From positions 1-34,375 of the forward strand of contig JASJDB010000016.1 in the NCBI GenBank assembly GCA_030065315.1: DNA of 34,375 nucleotides, written 5' to 3'. Below the pieces are notes generated by a model. It saw nothing but the letters and a program-made list of their open reading frames with translations, did not search any database and had not been told where the DNA came from. The translations under genes and the position numbers were made by a program. Below, piece by piece: positions 1 to 9,019 of this stretch (position 1 is the first letter of the stretch; the number at the start of each line of letters is the position of its first letter). The DNA comes from Xenococcaceae cyanobacterium MO_167.B52. Lineage in GTDB: Bacteria > Cyanobacteriota > Cyanobacteriia > Cyanobacteriales > Xenococcaceae.

Positions 1-1
1 A

Positions 2-319
2 CGTTCTGATAATTTTAAGTTAGCAGTAACCATGAGTAAAAGCGAACGAGGCGAAATTTGGGCAGGGAGACTAGACCCAGAAATCGATTTATTTGGTGTT
101 CATTTGCCTCGTACTAAACAAGTTCTCAGAGAAAATATACCAGCAAAAAATCTGAGATTTTTTGCTATTTCTACTTTTGGAGTATTAGGTAGAAACGACC
201 CCAGACCCAATCGTATAGATCGGATTGTTAAAGGAGAACCAGCTTCAGTTTTAAGAGAACCCCACCTTTGGCAACCATATAACCTTATTGAACCTCTATA
301 CTGGCTTAATAAAAAATAA
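2..319 (+). CDS. 3' part of a P-loop GTPase-like protein (truncated by window edge)
   Basis: The frame is open to the first base of the window, so the ATG at 32 is probably internal. The residues before it (LAVTMSKSE around the ATG) align with LAFTLSKCE of the complete paralogue at 459-1388, where this is the G4-like guanine-specificity motif. The shared tail continues with ISTFGVLGRN against TTSAFGTLGRN, then a W-x-P motif and EPLYWL against SPLYWL. Only about 105 C-terminal residues are visible; the P-loop would lie upstream of the window. It sits 139 bp before its paralogue on the same strand, which suggests tandem duplication. The product is inferred from the paralogue only. Confidence 0.7.
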   Translation, partial: RSDNFKLAVTMSKSERGEIWAGRLDPEIDLFGVHLPRTKQVLRENIPAKNLRFFAISTFGVLGRNDPRPNRIDRIVKGEPASVLREPHLWQPYNLIEPLYWLNKK

Positions 320-365
320 CTTAAATAATACTACTTAAGCAAAATTATTTGTACAGTTCGTTTTT

Positions 366-436
366 TCCTAATACCCAACACCTAATACCTAACACCTAAC
401 ACCTAAATACCTAACACCTAATACCTAACACCTAAA
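366..436. repeat. Heptamer tandem repeat tract (STRR-like)
   Basis: About ten tandem copies of a degenerate 7-mer (consensus CCTAACA or CCTAATA) fill the gap between the two GTPase-like genes. It is typical of the short tandemly repeated repetitive sequences of cyanobacteria. Different heptamers occupy other gaps of this window (8814-8911, 8956-9002, 10871-10916, 24334-24361). Confidence 0.8.
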
Positions 437-458
437 ACTTACTTAACTAAAAATTATT

Positions 459-1388
459 ATGCTTGATTTTTTCAAAGGTAAAACCATTAATAAATCTTTA
501 GAAAAATCTGGAGAACCCAAATCCGTAGATGGAGGAGATATCCGTATTATTGGAGATAAAGGCTCTGGTAAAACAGCTTATATGGCATCTCTAGCTTATT
601 GGCCCAACGCCAATGCTAGTAGTCCCGTTCAGTCTATTACTTCCTATGGAGACCAAGAAGCAGGAGCGGAATTAATAACCAAAGCTCAAAATATTCTTGA
701 ACAAGGATTGGAATTAGAAAAAACTGCTTTGAATAGTGATGTAGCAACAGTAAAAGATTATGGCTTGAGTATCGTTCTTAAAGAACAATTTTCCCTGAGA
801 AAGGGCAGTTTTCGCCCCCGAATGGTCAAACTCAATATTAACTGCAAAGATTATGCAGGAGAATTTTTTAGTGATTTGATTTATCGCGTGGGAGATTCTA
901 TGCTTGAGGACTATTTAGAAGACTGCAAAGTAGCTACAGGAATTTTGTTTTTGGTTGATGGAACCACCAATCGTAAGGATGCTGAATACGCCCAAGGATT
1001 AGACAAGTTTTTCCAAGAACTTGACCGCGCTGAACCAGAAGGAAACACCCGTCGCTTGGCTTTTACTTTGAGTAAATGCGAACAGTCTCAATTATGGGTA
1101 AGTCGTCATCAACCCCAAGAACTAGCCCAAAGACGCTTTCCTTTAGTACACAAAAAATTAACCGCTTGGCAACAAATGAATGGTGGAAAAGTTGACTACT
1201 TTACTACTTCTGCTTTCGGAACCCTAGGGCGTAACTATCCCGAACCAAATTCAATTAAATTAACCAAAAATCGTGATGGTACAACTTCTATCATTAGAGA
1301 TACTAAGCGTTGGCGACCTTTCGGTTTAGTATCTCCCCTATATTGGCTCTGTACTGGTAAACGTCATCAAAAATTAGATGAGGATTAA
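459..1388 (+). CDS. P-loop GTPase-like protein of a vWA/kinase signalling locus
   Basis: This 309-aa soluble protein has a Walker A motif GDKGSGKT at residues 32-39, a G3-like DYAGE at 131-135 and a hydrophobic strand ending in VDGTT near residue 165. SKCE at 205-208 stands where NKxD or TKxD normally is. The order and spacing fit a TRAFAC-type GTPase, possibly the DO-GTPase families described beside vWA and GAP1 proteins; that family name is an inference. The G4 motif is atypical, so nucleotide preference is uncertain. There is no signal peptide or TM segment. The stop overlaps the ATG at 1378 of the next gene, so the two are probably translationally coupled. It is a paralogue of the partial gene at the window start. 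Confidence 0.8.
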   Translation: MLDFFKGKTINKSLEKSGEPKSVDGGDIRIIGDKGSGKTAYMASLAYWPNANASSPVQSITSYGDQEAGAELITKAQNILEQGLELEKTALNSDVATVKDYGLSIVLKEQFSLRKGSFRPRMVKLNINCKDYAGEFFSDLIYRVGDSMLEDYLEDCKVATGILFLVDGTTNRKDAEYAQGLDKFFQELDRAEPEGNTRRLAFTLSKCEQSQLWVSRHQPQELAQRRFPLVHKKLTAWQQMNGGKVDYFTTSAFGTLGRNYPEPNSIKLTKNRDGTTSIIRDTKRWRPFGLVSPLYWLCTGKRHQKLDED

Positions 1389-3660
1389 AGCTATGAATTC
1401 AATGATAGAAATTCAGGAATTTAGTACGGGGATTGAAATATTTGGCACTCCTGATAATTGGGTTACTGGCGGATTTACTGGTAACTATCTTAATTCAACC
1501 CTGGAGTCTGTTCCCAGTTCAGTTCAAAATGCCATTTCTAGCCAATATTTTGCCGTCGCCGAGGGTACATCCAGTAAAAAACCTGTAGTTATTGGTCGAG
1601 AAATATCTGACTGGTCAGTTTTAGTAACAGTGATTAAAGGAATAGACAATATGGGTCGCTCTGCTCCTTTATATCGCTACTTTTTATGTCAAGGCATCGG
1701 AAATATTCGACATATATTGCACTGGATGATTACAGAAAAGGGAAAAATTTTACCTTTCGATCCTTTCGACCAACAAATTGTGGGTCATCCTCATCAATAT
1801 CACATTACCTACTCCAATCCAATTCATCTAAGACCAGAATTAGAAAATTTACTATCTCAAAATTCTTTTCCCATAATTGTGCCATCCCATGAGCCTTGCC
1901 CACCGCTAATTTTAAATCAGATGGCACATTGTCTTGGTAGTCCAATATCATGGGCTTATCAAGTACAGGCGGTAGCCAAACCAACTAGTTTTCAAATAAT
2001 TCAACCTATTGATAGTAACTCAGAAGCAGTAATAAAGCGTGCCATAGCTACAACTCCTAAACAACCTCAAATTGTCATGGAAGAACAGCAAATTACCACA
2101 GCTATTAGGGGCTTAATTAGTCGTGAAAATTTTAAACCAGAGCATTTATTAACTATAGAAAATAATCTAGATCGTCCTCAAGTTGATCATAAATATTGGT
2201 TACATTTATTTGACCAACAAGGAGCTAAAGATGCTCTTAAAAATAAAACCTATGCTCCACAAATGATCAGATTACTAACTCTTAAAGTAATGGTATTACC
2301 AGAAACTTTACCAGAATTTTTATCTTGGATACAGCAAAGCAATAATCAAAAACAACACTATCAAATTTCTACTAGTTTCCAAAACCAAATAATTCAGTAT
2401 CTCCAACAAAACCTTATCCCTAAGCTTAAAAGTAAATTAGGGGCAGGAGTTATCCCAATGATTCCTAACTTAATCCATCAACCAAATCTTTTAGACTCTA
2501 CGGTTTGGTTACTAGCAGAAGATAAAGGAGTTTGGGGGTACTTATATAAAAAACAAGTAATTAATAATCTGCATCACGATTTTGTTTTAATAGAAAATAA
2601 CAAGTTGAATATTGAAACTGCCAGCCAACAAGGATTTAAAATACTGCATCATCCTGCTTGGCAACCAATATCAAGAGATTTGGGACAATATTTACGATTA
2701 GACAAAACATACAAGTTAACTCAATATCAGCCAATAGCTGACTTTTTTAGCAAAATTGGTAAACTCAAGAAATCTTATTTGCACTACAGACTATTTGCTT
2801 TGTTTATATTTATTAGTCAAGGAGAAATCCCTAAAAAACTATATCTAATTTTAAAAGAAAACGGAAGTAAAATAACAAGAGATGGATTGAAGGTTAAAGT
2901 TTATGGATTTCCTCTGAAAAGAGAAATTACTTTGTCAGAAAAATTTTGGCAGGATACAAAAGATTTTATGCTGTTTTTATGGCGAAGAAAAATAAAAATT
3001 GAAATTCCCCTATTAATCCCTTTTATCGCTTCTATTATTCTAGTGCTTATTTTAGGAGCAAACTTTTCAAGCAAGATATTATCTAATATTTTTTCAGGTT
3101 CTACCGAAGAGATTATCCAACAGAATGATGATTCATCTGATGAGCAGGAGCAAGATTTAAACACCCCTCAAACTTCGGCAGTAGTTACTTCAAATTCTAC
3201 TCAAGACCCTAATGCTCCTATTAACCCAGAACAGCTAGAACTAGCAATTACTCAATTTGAAACTACCAGAAAAGTAATTAAGACAGAAGTATATCAATCA
3301 CTGTATCAAGAATTTATAGCCATTAATAATCAAAATAGTAAGGCAGTTGAAGCTAAAATAATTTCTTCTATCAAGAATGTATTAGACCCTGAAAAAAAAT
3401 TCAACCTTCAATATGGTAGTATTATCAATCAAGAAAAGCTGGTTATTGATAACAATCCTCAGATAGAGCAATGGATCAAAAACTGGATTGAAACAATATA
3501 TTTTTATCAGCAAAAAAATCAACAGCAAAAACCCAGCATTAATGTAGTTGGTTATTTAGTGCCAAAAGGCGAAACTAACAATCTATTAATAGAAGATATT
3601 AGAAAAAATATTAATTTTCAAATTAACCCTGCACAAAATACTCCTCCAGGAGGTCAATAA
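1378..3660 (+). CDS. GAP1-like, single-TM partner protein of the GTPase
   Basis: The 760-aa protein has a large cytoplasmic part, one TM helix at about residues 541-563 (IPLLIPFIASIILVLILG) and an acidic, low-complexity linker followed by an extracytoplasmic helical tail of about 180 residues. The first 110 residues contain a D-x-x-GR...YRYFL stretch resembling GTPase-associated protein 1 N-terminal domains; this assignment is tentative and no catalytic motif was recognised. The ATG at 1393 may be the true start (755 aa), because GAGG at 1380-1383 lies nine bases before it, while the ATG at 1378 overlaps the preceding stop. Being next to the GTPase gene argues for a physical partner that carries a signal across the membrane. 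Confidence 0.7.
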   Translation: MRIKAMNSMIEIQEFSTGIEIFGTPDNWVTGGFTGNYLNSTLESVPSSVQNAISSQYFAVAEGTSSKKPVVIGREISDWSVLVTVIKGIDNMGRSAPLYRYFLCQGIGNIRHILHWMITEKGKILPFDPFDQQIVGHPHQYHITYSNPIHLRPELENLLSQNSFPIIVPSHEPCPPLILNQMAHCLGSPISWAYQVQAVAKPTSFQIIQPIDSNSEAVIKRAIATTPKQPQIVMEEQQITTAIRGLISRENFKPEHLLTIENNLDRPQVDHKYWLHLFDQQGAKDALKNKTYAPQMIRLLTLKVMVLPETLPEFLSWIQQSNNQKQHYQISTSFQNQIIQYLQQNLIPKLKSKLGAGVIPMIPNLIHQPNLLDSTVWLLAEDKGVWGYLYKKQVINNLHHDFVLIENNKLNIETASQQGFKILHHPAWQPISRDLGQYLRLDKTYKLTQYQPIADFFSKIGKLKKSYLHYRLFALFIFISQGEIPKKLYLILKENGSKITRDGLKVKVYGFPLKREITLSEKFWQDTKDFMLFLWRRKIKIEIPLLIPFIASIILVLILGANFSSKILSNIFSGSTEEIIQQNDDSSDEQEQDLNTPQTSAVVTSNSTQDPNAPINPEQLELAITQFETTRKVIKTEVYQSLYQEFIAINNQNSKAVEAKIISSIKNVLDPEKKFNLQYGSIINQEKLVIDNNPQIEQWIKNWIETIYFYQQKNQQQKPSINVVGYLVPKGETNNLLIEDIRKNINFQINPAQNTPPGGQ

Positions 3661-3691
3661 TTAAACCTAATAAATATATATCATCGATAAT

Positions 3692-4807
3692 ATGAGAGTT
3701 TATCTTTACTTAATTGCTGGCATTATATCTGCTTTATTAGGCTGGAACATAGGTCAATTTTTTCAGACTGATTTAGGCATACTGAAACAATTTTCTGAAA
3801 TAACTTTATTTCCTTGTATTGCTATTTCTTTAGCTATAGGAATGGTAATGAATGAAATATTTATTAGTAATCCCACTAGACCCAAAATGAATTTCCGAAC
3901 AGCTAGGATTCCATTACTAATAGCCTTGGGATTGGGTATGGGATTTGGATTATTGGCTGGAGGAATTTCCCAAATACTATTTTTACCTCAAATTAATTTT
4001 CCTACTCCTGTGGTCAGAATTATTGGCTGGCTGCTAATCGGAGCTTCAGTAGGATTAGCCGAAGGACTAACTTGGCGTTGGCGTAGCGTAGCAGCAGGGG
4101 ATGCTAAACGCTTTAAGCGAAGACTCAAAATTAGTGTGATTGGGGCCAGTATTGCTAGTTTATTTGCTGCTGGAATCTTTGAGTTGCTTCGTATCTTTGT
4201 GCTGGAAGCAAGTAATAATCTAGAAAGGGTAAGTAACCTCAGACCCATTGAAGACCCCATAGGATTTTCCATTTTGGGACTTCTATTAGGTTTGTTTTTT
4301 AGTATTAGTAACTCTCCTAGTTATGTGGTGGCTCTAAGAGCAGGGGCAGGTTTTGAATACACTGGACAAATTTATGGAGATGAATTTGATCAAGGCTATG
4401 ATTCACCCAATACTTTTCAAAACCAATCCTATGCATATATTCAGCAACCCATACTTAGATTTATAAGTAATAGTCAACAAAATCAAATAGAAGAAGGTTT
4501 ATCCATTCAACTCCCCCCAAAAGGCACAATTAGAATTGGTTCTGCTGGAAAAGCCCAAATTTCTATTCCCGGATTGCCTCTACATTCTGCCGACTTAGAG
4601 CTTAAACATCGTGAAGCAATACTTTATCCTAACCCCAAATACTACAATACTATTGAAGTTAATGGTAATCGGTTGGGAAGCAATAGGTCTATTCTGCTGA
4701 GACATAACTATCTGCTAACTTTTCATCCCAAAGAAGAGGATGAATTTAATTATGAAAAAATCTATCGCTTTGTCTATTACAATAGGTTCCTTGATCCGCA
4801 AGCTTAG
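3692..4807 (+). CDS. Multi-TM membrane protein with C-terminal FHA-like domain
   Basis: This 371-aa protein has about six hydrophobic, glycine-rich segments (roughly residues 3-20, 38-54, 74-95, 110-127, 147-170 and 193-210). They are followed by a soluble domain from about 265 to 365 with an FHA-like beta pattern (IRIGSAGKAQISIP near 280, then a LELKH stretch). The canonical Gly-Arg and Ser-x-x-His phosphopeptide contacts are not clearly kept, so phosphothreonine binding is doubtful. The same plan, glycine-rich TM bundle plus degenerate FHA-like tail, ends the vWA protein at 7018-8814. A GCGTAGCGTAGC-type repeat (4073-4122) lies in frame in a loop between TM segments and encodes a basic patch. 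The next gene starts inside its 3' end in another frame. Confidence 0.7.
   Translation: MRVYLYLIAGIISALLGWNIGQFFQTDLGILKQFSEITLFPCIAISLAIGMVMNEIFISNPTRPKMNFRTARIPLLIALGLGMGFGLLAGGISQILFLPQINFPTPVVRIIGWLLIGASVGLAEGLTWRWRSVAAGDAKRFKRRLKISVIGASIASLFAAGIFELLRIFVLEASNNLERVSNLRPIEDPIGFSILGLLLGLFFSISNSPSYVVALRAGAGFEYTGQIYGDEFDQGYDSPNTFQNQSYAYIQQPILRFISNSQQNQIEEGLSIQLPPKGTIRIGSAGKAQISIPGLPLHSADLELKHREAILYPNPKYYNTIEVNGNRLGSNRSILLRHNYLLTFHPKEEDEFNYEKIYRFVYYNRFLDPQA
4073..4122 (+). repeat. In-frame dispersed GC-rich repeat inside a coding region
   Basis: The segment contains GGCGTAGCGTAGCAGCAGGG followed by an AACGCTTTAAGCG stretch. It resembles dispersed palindromic repeats common in cyanobacterial genomes and differs in composition from the flanking AT-rich code. 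It is in frame and contributes an Arg/Lys-rich loop of the membrane protein. Confidence 0.4.
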
Positions 4808-6062
4808 TCTCTCTCTCATGATAGCTGGATATTTTCTCAGTCCCTGTCTGGCACAACCTAAAAAAGTGGAGATTGTGAACAATCCCATAGTTGACAATGA
4901 TCGAGAACGGATAACTGTCCGTATTAAAGTTAAAGGAGAAGAAGATAAACCGGTTATGGGTTTAATGGACACAGATTTTAGTTTATTTGTCGGAAAATTT
5001 AAAGGTCAGGAAGAGCAAGAAGTTTTTTTTCGCACTCAAGATTGGAAATCACCAGAAGAGACTATTCCGCCACCAGCCTACATAATCGTTTTGTTAGATA
5101 TGAGTGGTAGTATGGCTCAAGCAGATAGTCGAGGCACAACCAAATTACAAGGTGCAGTTGATGCTATTGAAAAATTTACTAATTTAGCAGCAGCAAGAGG
5201 GGGTAATACTCAGGTGGCTATTGTTCCTTTTGGCGAACCCGGAGGTAAATGTCCAGGCTATTCGGTAGATAATAGTACTTTAGATAAATTCTTCTCTGTC
5301 AATGATGCTAAACTAGATAATCAATTAGATAATTTGACTCAACTTAAACCTTGCGCTTCTACTAATCTTTATCAACCTCTTGATCAAGCAACAAGATTTT
5401 TAAGCAATACAGAAGATTCTCGCTTTTATCCTCCAGCGGACTCGAAACAACCAGAACCCAGACTTTCTATCATTCTTCTTTCAGATGGCTATCACAATAA
5501 ACCCAATGGAAAACAAGATTTTGAGCGTCTAACAAAACTCTTCAAAAGTAACGATAAAATTATTGTTCATACTTTGGGCTATGGTTTAACCCCAGAAGAA
5601 TTAGGTAAAAAATATGGACTAGGAAGACCAGCTACTCGTAAAGATATTGGTAGGGGTAGAAGAAAGGTTCCCGAAGCAGAATTTGTTGATCAAGATACCC
5701 TTGCCGAAATTGCGAGATTAACAGGAGGAATAGCTGAATTTTCAGGAGATTCTCAAGAAATAGCCCAAAATTTACAACTATTTCTTAATTCTTTACTAGG
5801 AGAATATGAAATTTCCTATAGGGAACCTCATCCTGAACGGGGAGCCAAACGTCAAGTAAAGGTAGCAGTAAAATCTCCAGTAAACAATTTGCAGATTATT
5901 TCTGAACCCAAACCCTACACAATTGGCATTTTTGGTCGTTCCTTGCCTTTAAAAACTAGATTATCTATGGTCTTGATGATTTTACTGTTCTTAGGAGTTG
6001 GCGGAATTGTTCCTTTTTGGTTTTGGGCAAAGGGTTTAAAAGCACAAGCAATGGAAAATTAA
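4740..6062 (+). CDS. Secreted, C-terminally membrane-anchored vWA-domain protein
   Basis: The protein has a signal peptide ending near CLAQ, an Ig-like or beta-rich N-terminal domain (about 45-110), a vWA domain with the MIDAS motif DMSGS at residue 120, a later T (CASTN) and D (LLSDGYHN), and a C-terminal TM helix near 410-432. The vWA domain should therefore face the periplasm, anchored by its end. The ATG at 4740 overlaps the previous gene, and GAGG at 4736-4739 touches it; the in-frame ATG at 4752 (436 aa, MKKSIALS) gives a more usual signal peptide and is equally possible. vWA domains bind protein ligands through a divalent metal. The surrounding kinases and phosphatase suggest signalling or assembly rather than a metal chelatase, but no ligand can be named. 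Confidence 0.75.
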   Translation: MNLIMKKSIALSITIGSLIRKLSLSLMIAGYFLSPCLAQPKKVEIVNNPIVDNDRERITVRIKVKGEEDKPVMGLMDTDFSLFVGKFKGQEEQEVFFRTQDWKSPEETIPPPAYIIVLLDMSGSMAQADSRGTTKLQGAVDAIEKFTNLAAARGGNTQVAIVPFGEPGGKCPGYSVDNSTLDKFFSVNDAKLDNQLDNLTQLKPCASTNLYQPLDQATRFLSNTEDSRFYPPADSKQPEPRLSIILLSDGYHNKPNGKQDFERLTKLFKSNDKIIVHTLGYGLTPEELGKKYGLGRPATRKDIGRGRRKVPEAEFVDQDTLAEIARLTGGIAEFSGDSQEIAQNLQLFLNSLLGEYEISYREPHPERGAKRQVKVAVKSPVNNLQIISEPKPYTIGIFGRSLPLKTRLSMVLMILLFLGVGGIVPFWFWAKGLKAQAMEN

Positions 6063-6072
6063 ATAAAAATCG

Positions 6073-6996
6073 ATGTTTATAAGTCTTAATTTTAAAAAAT
6101 CAACTCTTTATCTTCTAACTTTAGTTATTAGTGGCTGTGCGAACTTTGGTTCATTTTCTAATATCTTTAACAACAGTCAAAATAATTCAGGTTGCCCAGA
6201 AAAACCCATTGCTACCTTACTCAAAAATAATGTTAAAGAAATTATATTACAAGAGCAAAAAACTACTCAATCTGGTCAAGTGAGTGTTAGTAGGAATGTA
6301 GGATATAAATTCAGAGCAAAACAAGGACAAAAGTTGAATTATGGAACTAATGACGATATTTGTATTTGGGTTTTTACTCCAGATAATAATATTTTAAATA
6401 GTACAGAACTGTCTAAATCTGGTACATATATTATTCAAGTTGCTGCACCTAGAGGCTCTAAAACTTTTGATTTAGATTTGAGTTTTGGCAGTTCTAAACC
6501 TTCATCAACTATTAAAGTTAATTCCAATCAGACAAATAAAAGTAGTCAATCAGGTACTAGGAATAGCAGAAAAAGATCTCAACCGATTCTAGATCCTACT
6601 GGACTCACTCAAGATCAAGCAGTGGAAATAGTTGGTAATTGGTACAACGTAAAATCTAGAATATTTGGCAATCCTTTTGATAAAGCTTTAGTTGAAAAAT
6701 ATACAACTGGGAAACTAAATCAAGAGACTTTGAAACCAAATGGTTCAATGGAATGGCTGCGTAGTAATGGCTGTTACTATACTTATAATATTTCTAACAT
6801 TGAAAAAGTTATTGATTTTTCTAATACGGTTCAAAGACCTTTGTTAACTGTGAGAGTATATGAAGAACTCCAGTTACATGGTCCTAGAAAAGTCGGTTGT
6901 GGTAATAAGCCGCAATCTTATCGAGCGAATGTAACTTATTGGTTTGAAAAAGATAATGGTGATTGGAAAATTTATTATCGTAAAGTCGATAAGTAA
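6073..6996 (+). CDS. Lipoprotein with PPC-like and ARC6/IMS-like (DUF4101) domains
   Basis: The N-terminus has a lipobox ending in VISGC (residues 18-22), which predicts a lipid-anchored envelope protein. Residues about 70-140 show the beta-sandwich pattern of a pre-peptidase (PPC) domain: GYKFRAKQGQ, then IWVFTPDNNI, then SGTYIIQV. Residues about 177-307 fit the ARC6/IMS-like domain (DUF4101): a helix LTQDQAVEIVGNWYNVKS, then WLRSNGCYYTY, an ending YWFEKDNGDWKI and alternating strands. In cyanobacteria this domain is also found fused to Ser/Thr kinases, which agrees with the kinase genes downstream. No catalytic residues are visible. It lies 10 bp after the secreted vWA gene and 21 bp before the next vWA gene, so the three are probably cotranscribed and their products may meet in the envelope. 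Confidence 0.7.
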   Translation: MFISLNFKKSTLYLLTLVISGCANFGSFSNIFNNSQNNSGCPEKPIATLLKNNVKEIILQEQKTTQSGQVSVSRNVGYKFRAKQGQKLNYGTNDDICIWVFTPDNNILNSTELSKSGTYIIQVAAPRGSKTFDLDLSFGSSKPSSTIKVNSNQTNKSSQSGTRNSRKRSQPILDPTGLTQDQAVEIVGNWYNVKSRIFGNPFDKALVEKYTTGKLNQETLKPNGSMEWLRSNGCYYTYNISNIEKVIDFSNTVQRPLLTVRVYEELQLHGPRKVGCGNKPQSYRANVTYWFEKDNGDWKIYYRKVDK

Positions 6997-7017
6997 TAGG
7001 TACTTAATTTTATAAAA

Positions 7018-8814
7018 GTGATGGTTAATGTTTTTACGAAAATTACGCAAAAATTGAGCAAACCGATACTATTCGGTGTTTATGGTGCATTGGGTTGCTT
7101 TTTGGCTGCTATTGTTTTAGGACAACCCTTTTTAGAATTTACTAAATTACCCCCTTCTATTGAACAAAATAATCATGCAATTGTTTTGTTAATTGATTCT
7201 TCTGGTAGTATGGGGGACGGTAAGTTAGAAGAAGTAAAATCTGCTGCTCTTGACTTTGTGCAACGTCAAGACCTCTCAAGAAACAAGCTAGGAGTGGTTA
7301 ACTTTGGCTTTAGCGTTGATAATCTCTCCTCTTTGACAAGTGATCGCGAAACCTTAGAAACCGCCATTAGGAACCTAGTATCAAGTGGGGGGACTCCTAT
7401 GGCACAAGGAATCAATTTAGCTGCTAATCAATTAAGATTTAGTCCTCTTCAGCAAAATATTCTTTTATTTACTGATGGTCAGCCAAATTCTACTTTTCAG
7501 GCTAATTTAGAAGCCCAAGCTGCCAGAAGCCAAAATATAAATATTGTTGCAGTCGCTACAGGAGATGCGGATACCCGTTATTTGACTAGACTGACAGGAG
7601 ATTCTTCTTTGGTCTTTTTCGCTAATTCTGGGGAATTTGACCAAGCTTTTCGCGATGCTGAAACAAAAATTTTTAGCAGACAATTAACTGAATCCCAAGA
7701 TACTGGCGATTATGGTTTAGTTTATGGCAGTCTTCGTACCGGGGGATGGACAGCGACTTTGGCAGTAGGCATATCTTTAGCCCTAATCATCGGACAAAAT
7801 AAATATATGCGCCGTCGTTTTCTTTCCTGGCAGGAAGCAGCAATTAGTATTGTTGGTGGTTTAGTTGCTGGATTAATTGCAGGGGGAGTGGGTCAATTAC
7901 TGTTTTCTCCAGTAGCAATTTTGCCCAATACTGGTATTGTACAAGGAATACTTAATTGGACAATTTTAGGCTCATCCTTGGCAGGGCTAGTGGCTCTTTT
8001 CAAATCTCATCTTGGCATAGGGCGTTGTATAACCATCGGTGCTATGGGTGGTACTTTAGCAGGGGCTATTACTTTACTATCGATTAATTTTTGGGGAGCC
8101 TTACCAGCGCAGTTAATAGGCGCATTAGTTCTGGGTATTACCTTTGGCACTATTACAAAATCAAAAGCTTTTGGTGGGTTGATTACCATAGGAGCTATTT
8201 TTTTAAATCAATGGCTTGTGTTAGCGATTCCAGGATTACCCCCTGTTACTGATATTCTAGGAAGAATATTGGGATGGACTATTTTAGGTGTGTTGGTAGG
8301 AAGTGGAACATCCTTTTTTGTTCCCAATCTTAAATTAAACCGAGCTTTGGTTGGTGGTAGTTTGGGAGGGAGTTTGGGAGCTGTTGTTTTTTTGATAGCA
8401 GCAGCTTTATTAGGAGATATTTCTGCTCGTTTGATTGGAGCAGGAATTATGGGTTTTTGTATTGGTTTAATGATTGCTTGGGCGGAAGAAAAACAACTAA
8501 ATACAGAAGATTATTTGGTAGTTCATTGGACACCAAAAGAACAAACTAAAATCTTATTGGGAACCAGACCAGTAATGCTAGGTAGCTCCTATGAAGCTCA
8601 AATTCCTCTAAGTAAAGGACAAGGATTTTACCCAGTAACTGCCAAAATTTTCAAAGAAGGAAAGCAGATAATTATGCAATATGACGAAAAATATGCTCAA
8701 GATAAAGGCATGAAAATAGTTAGGCACCAATTGAAAAATGGCGATCGCCGCAAACTAGGACAAATTACTATTGAGGTTAAAAATTCCCTAAAACAAGAAC
8801 TTTCTAAGGTGTAA
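7018..8814 (+). CDS. vWA-domain membrane protein with glycine-rich TM bundle and FHA-like tail
   Basis: The 598-aa protein has an N-terminal TM segment (about 17-38) and a vWA domain (55-215) with a complete MIDAS: DSSGS at 60-64, GGTPM and FTDGQPN. About eight to ten glycine-rich hydrophobic segments (240-490) follow. A soluble tail (498-598) has an FHA-like beta pattern (LGTRPVMLGSS near 515) but lacks a clear SxxH. It starts with GTG at 7018, or more simply with the ATG at 7021; no strong ribosome site is visible. The topology puts the vWA domain outside if the first helix is a signal anchor. The TM bundle plus tail parallels the protein at 3692-4807, which suggests a gene fusion or split between relatives. 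Confidence 0.75.
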   Translation: MMVNVFTKITQKLSKPILFGVYGALGCFLAAIVLGQPFLEFTKLPPSIEQNNHAIVLLIDSSGSMGDGKLEEVKSAALDFVQRQDLSRNKLGVVNFGFSVDNLSSLTSDRETLETAIRNLVSSGGTPMAQGINLAANQLRFSPLQQNILLFTDGQPNSTFQANLEAQAARSQNINIVAVATGDADTRYLTRLTGDSSLVFFANSGEFDQAFRDAETKIFSRQLTESQDTGDYGLVYGSLRTGGWTATLAVGISLALIIGQNKYMRRRFLSWQEAAISIVGGLVAGLIAGGVGQLLFSPVAILPNTGIVQGILNWTILGSSLAGLVALFKSHLGIGRCITIGAMGGTLAGAITLLSINFWGALPAQLIGALVLGITFGTITKSKAFGGLITIGAIFLNQWLVLAIPGLPPVTDILGRILGWTILGVLVGSGTSFFVPNLKLNRALVGGSLGGSLGAVVFLIAAALLGDISARLIGAGIMGFCIGLMIAWAEEKQLNTEDYLVVHWTPKEQTKILLGTRPVMLGSSYEAQIPLSKGQGFYPVTAKIFKEGKQIIMQYDEKYAQDKGMKIVRHQLKNGDRRKLGQITIEVKNSLKQELSKV

Positions 8815-8911
8815 ACATTTAACATTTATCATTTATCATTTAACATTTATCATTTATCATTTATCATTTATCATTTAACATTTATCATTTATCATTTAAC
8901 ATTTGTCATTT
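8814..8911. repeat. Heptamer tandem repeat tract (ATTTATC/ATTTAAC)
   Basis: Thirteen or so tandem 7-mers, alternating ATTTATC and ATTTAAC, begin at the stop codon of the vWA-TM gene. No ORF or promoter is evident within. It is an STRR-like tract. Confidence 0.8.
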
Positions 8912-8955
8912 GTCGAAAAAGTTAAGGGATTAAAGACTTATGCAAGAGATATTAT

Positions 8956-9002
8956 GAACAATCAACAATCAACAATTAACAATTAACAATCAACAATTAA
9001 CA
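8956..9002. repeat. Heptamer tandem repeat tract (CAATTAA/CAATCAA)
   Basis: A second 7-mer array of a different consensus lies 45 bp after the previous one and ends just before the ATG at 9020. Together the two arrays fill most of this 205-bp gap. Confidence 0.75.
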
Positions 9003-9019
9003 TAGAAAATACTTGCCAT

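Noticed and set aside
32-319. ATG at 32 as a true gene start
   Set aside because: The frame is open upstream and residues before the ATG align with the paralogue's G4 region.
8814-9002. Possible CRISPR array
   Set aside because: The units are contiguous 7-mers without spacers; these are STRR tracts.
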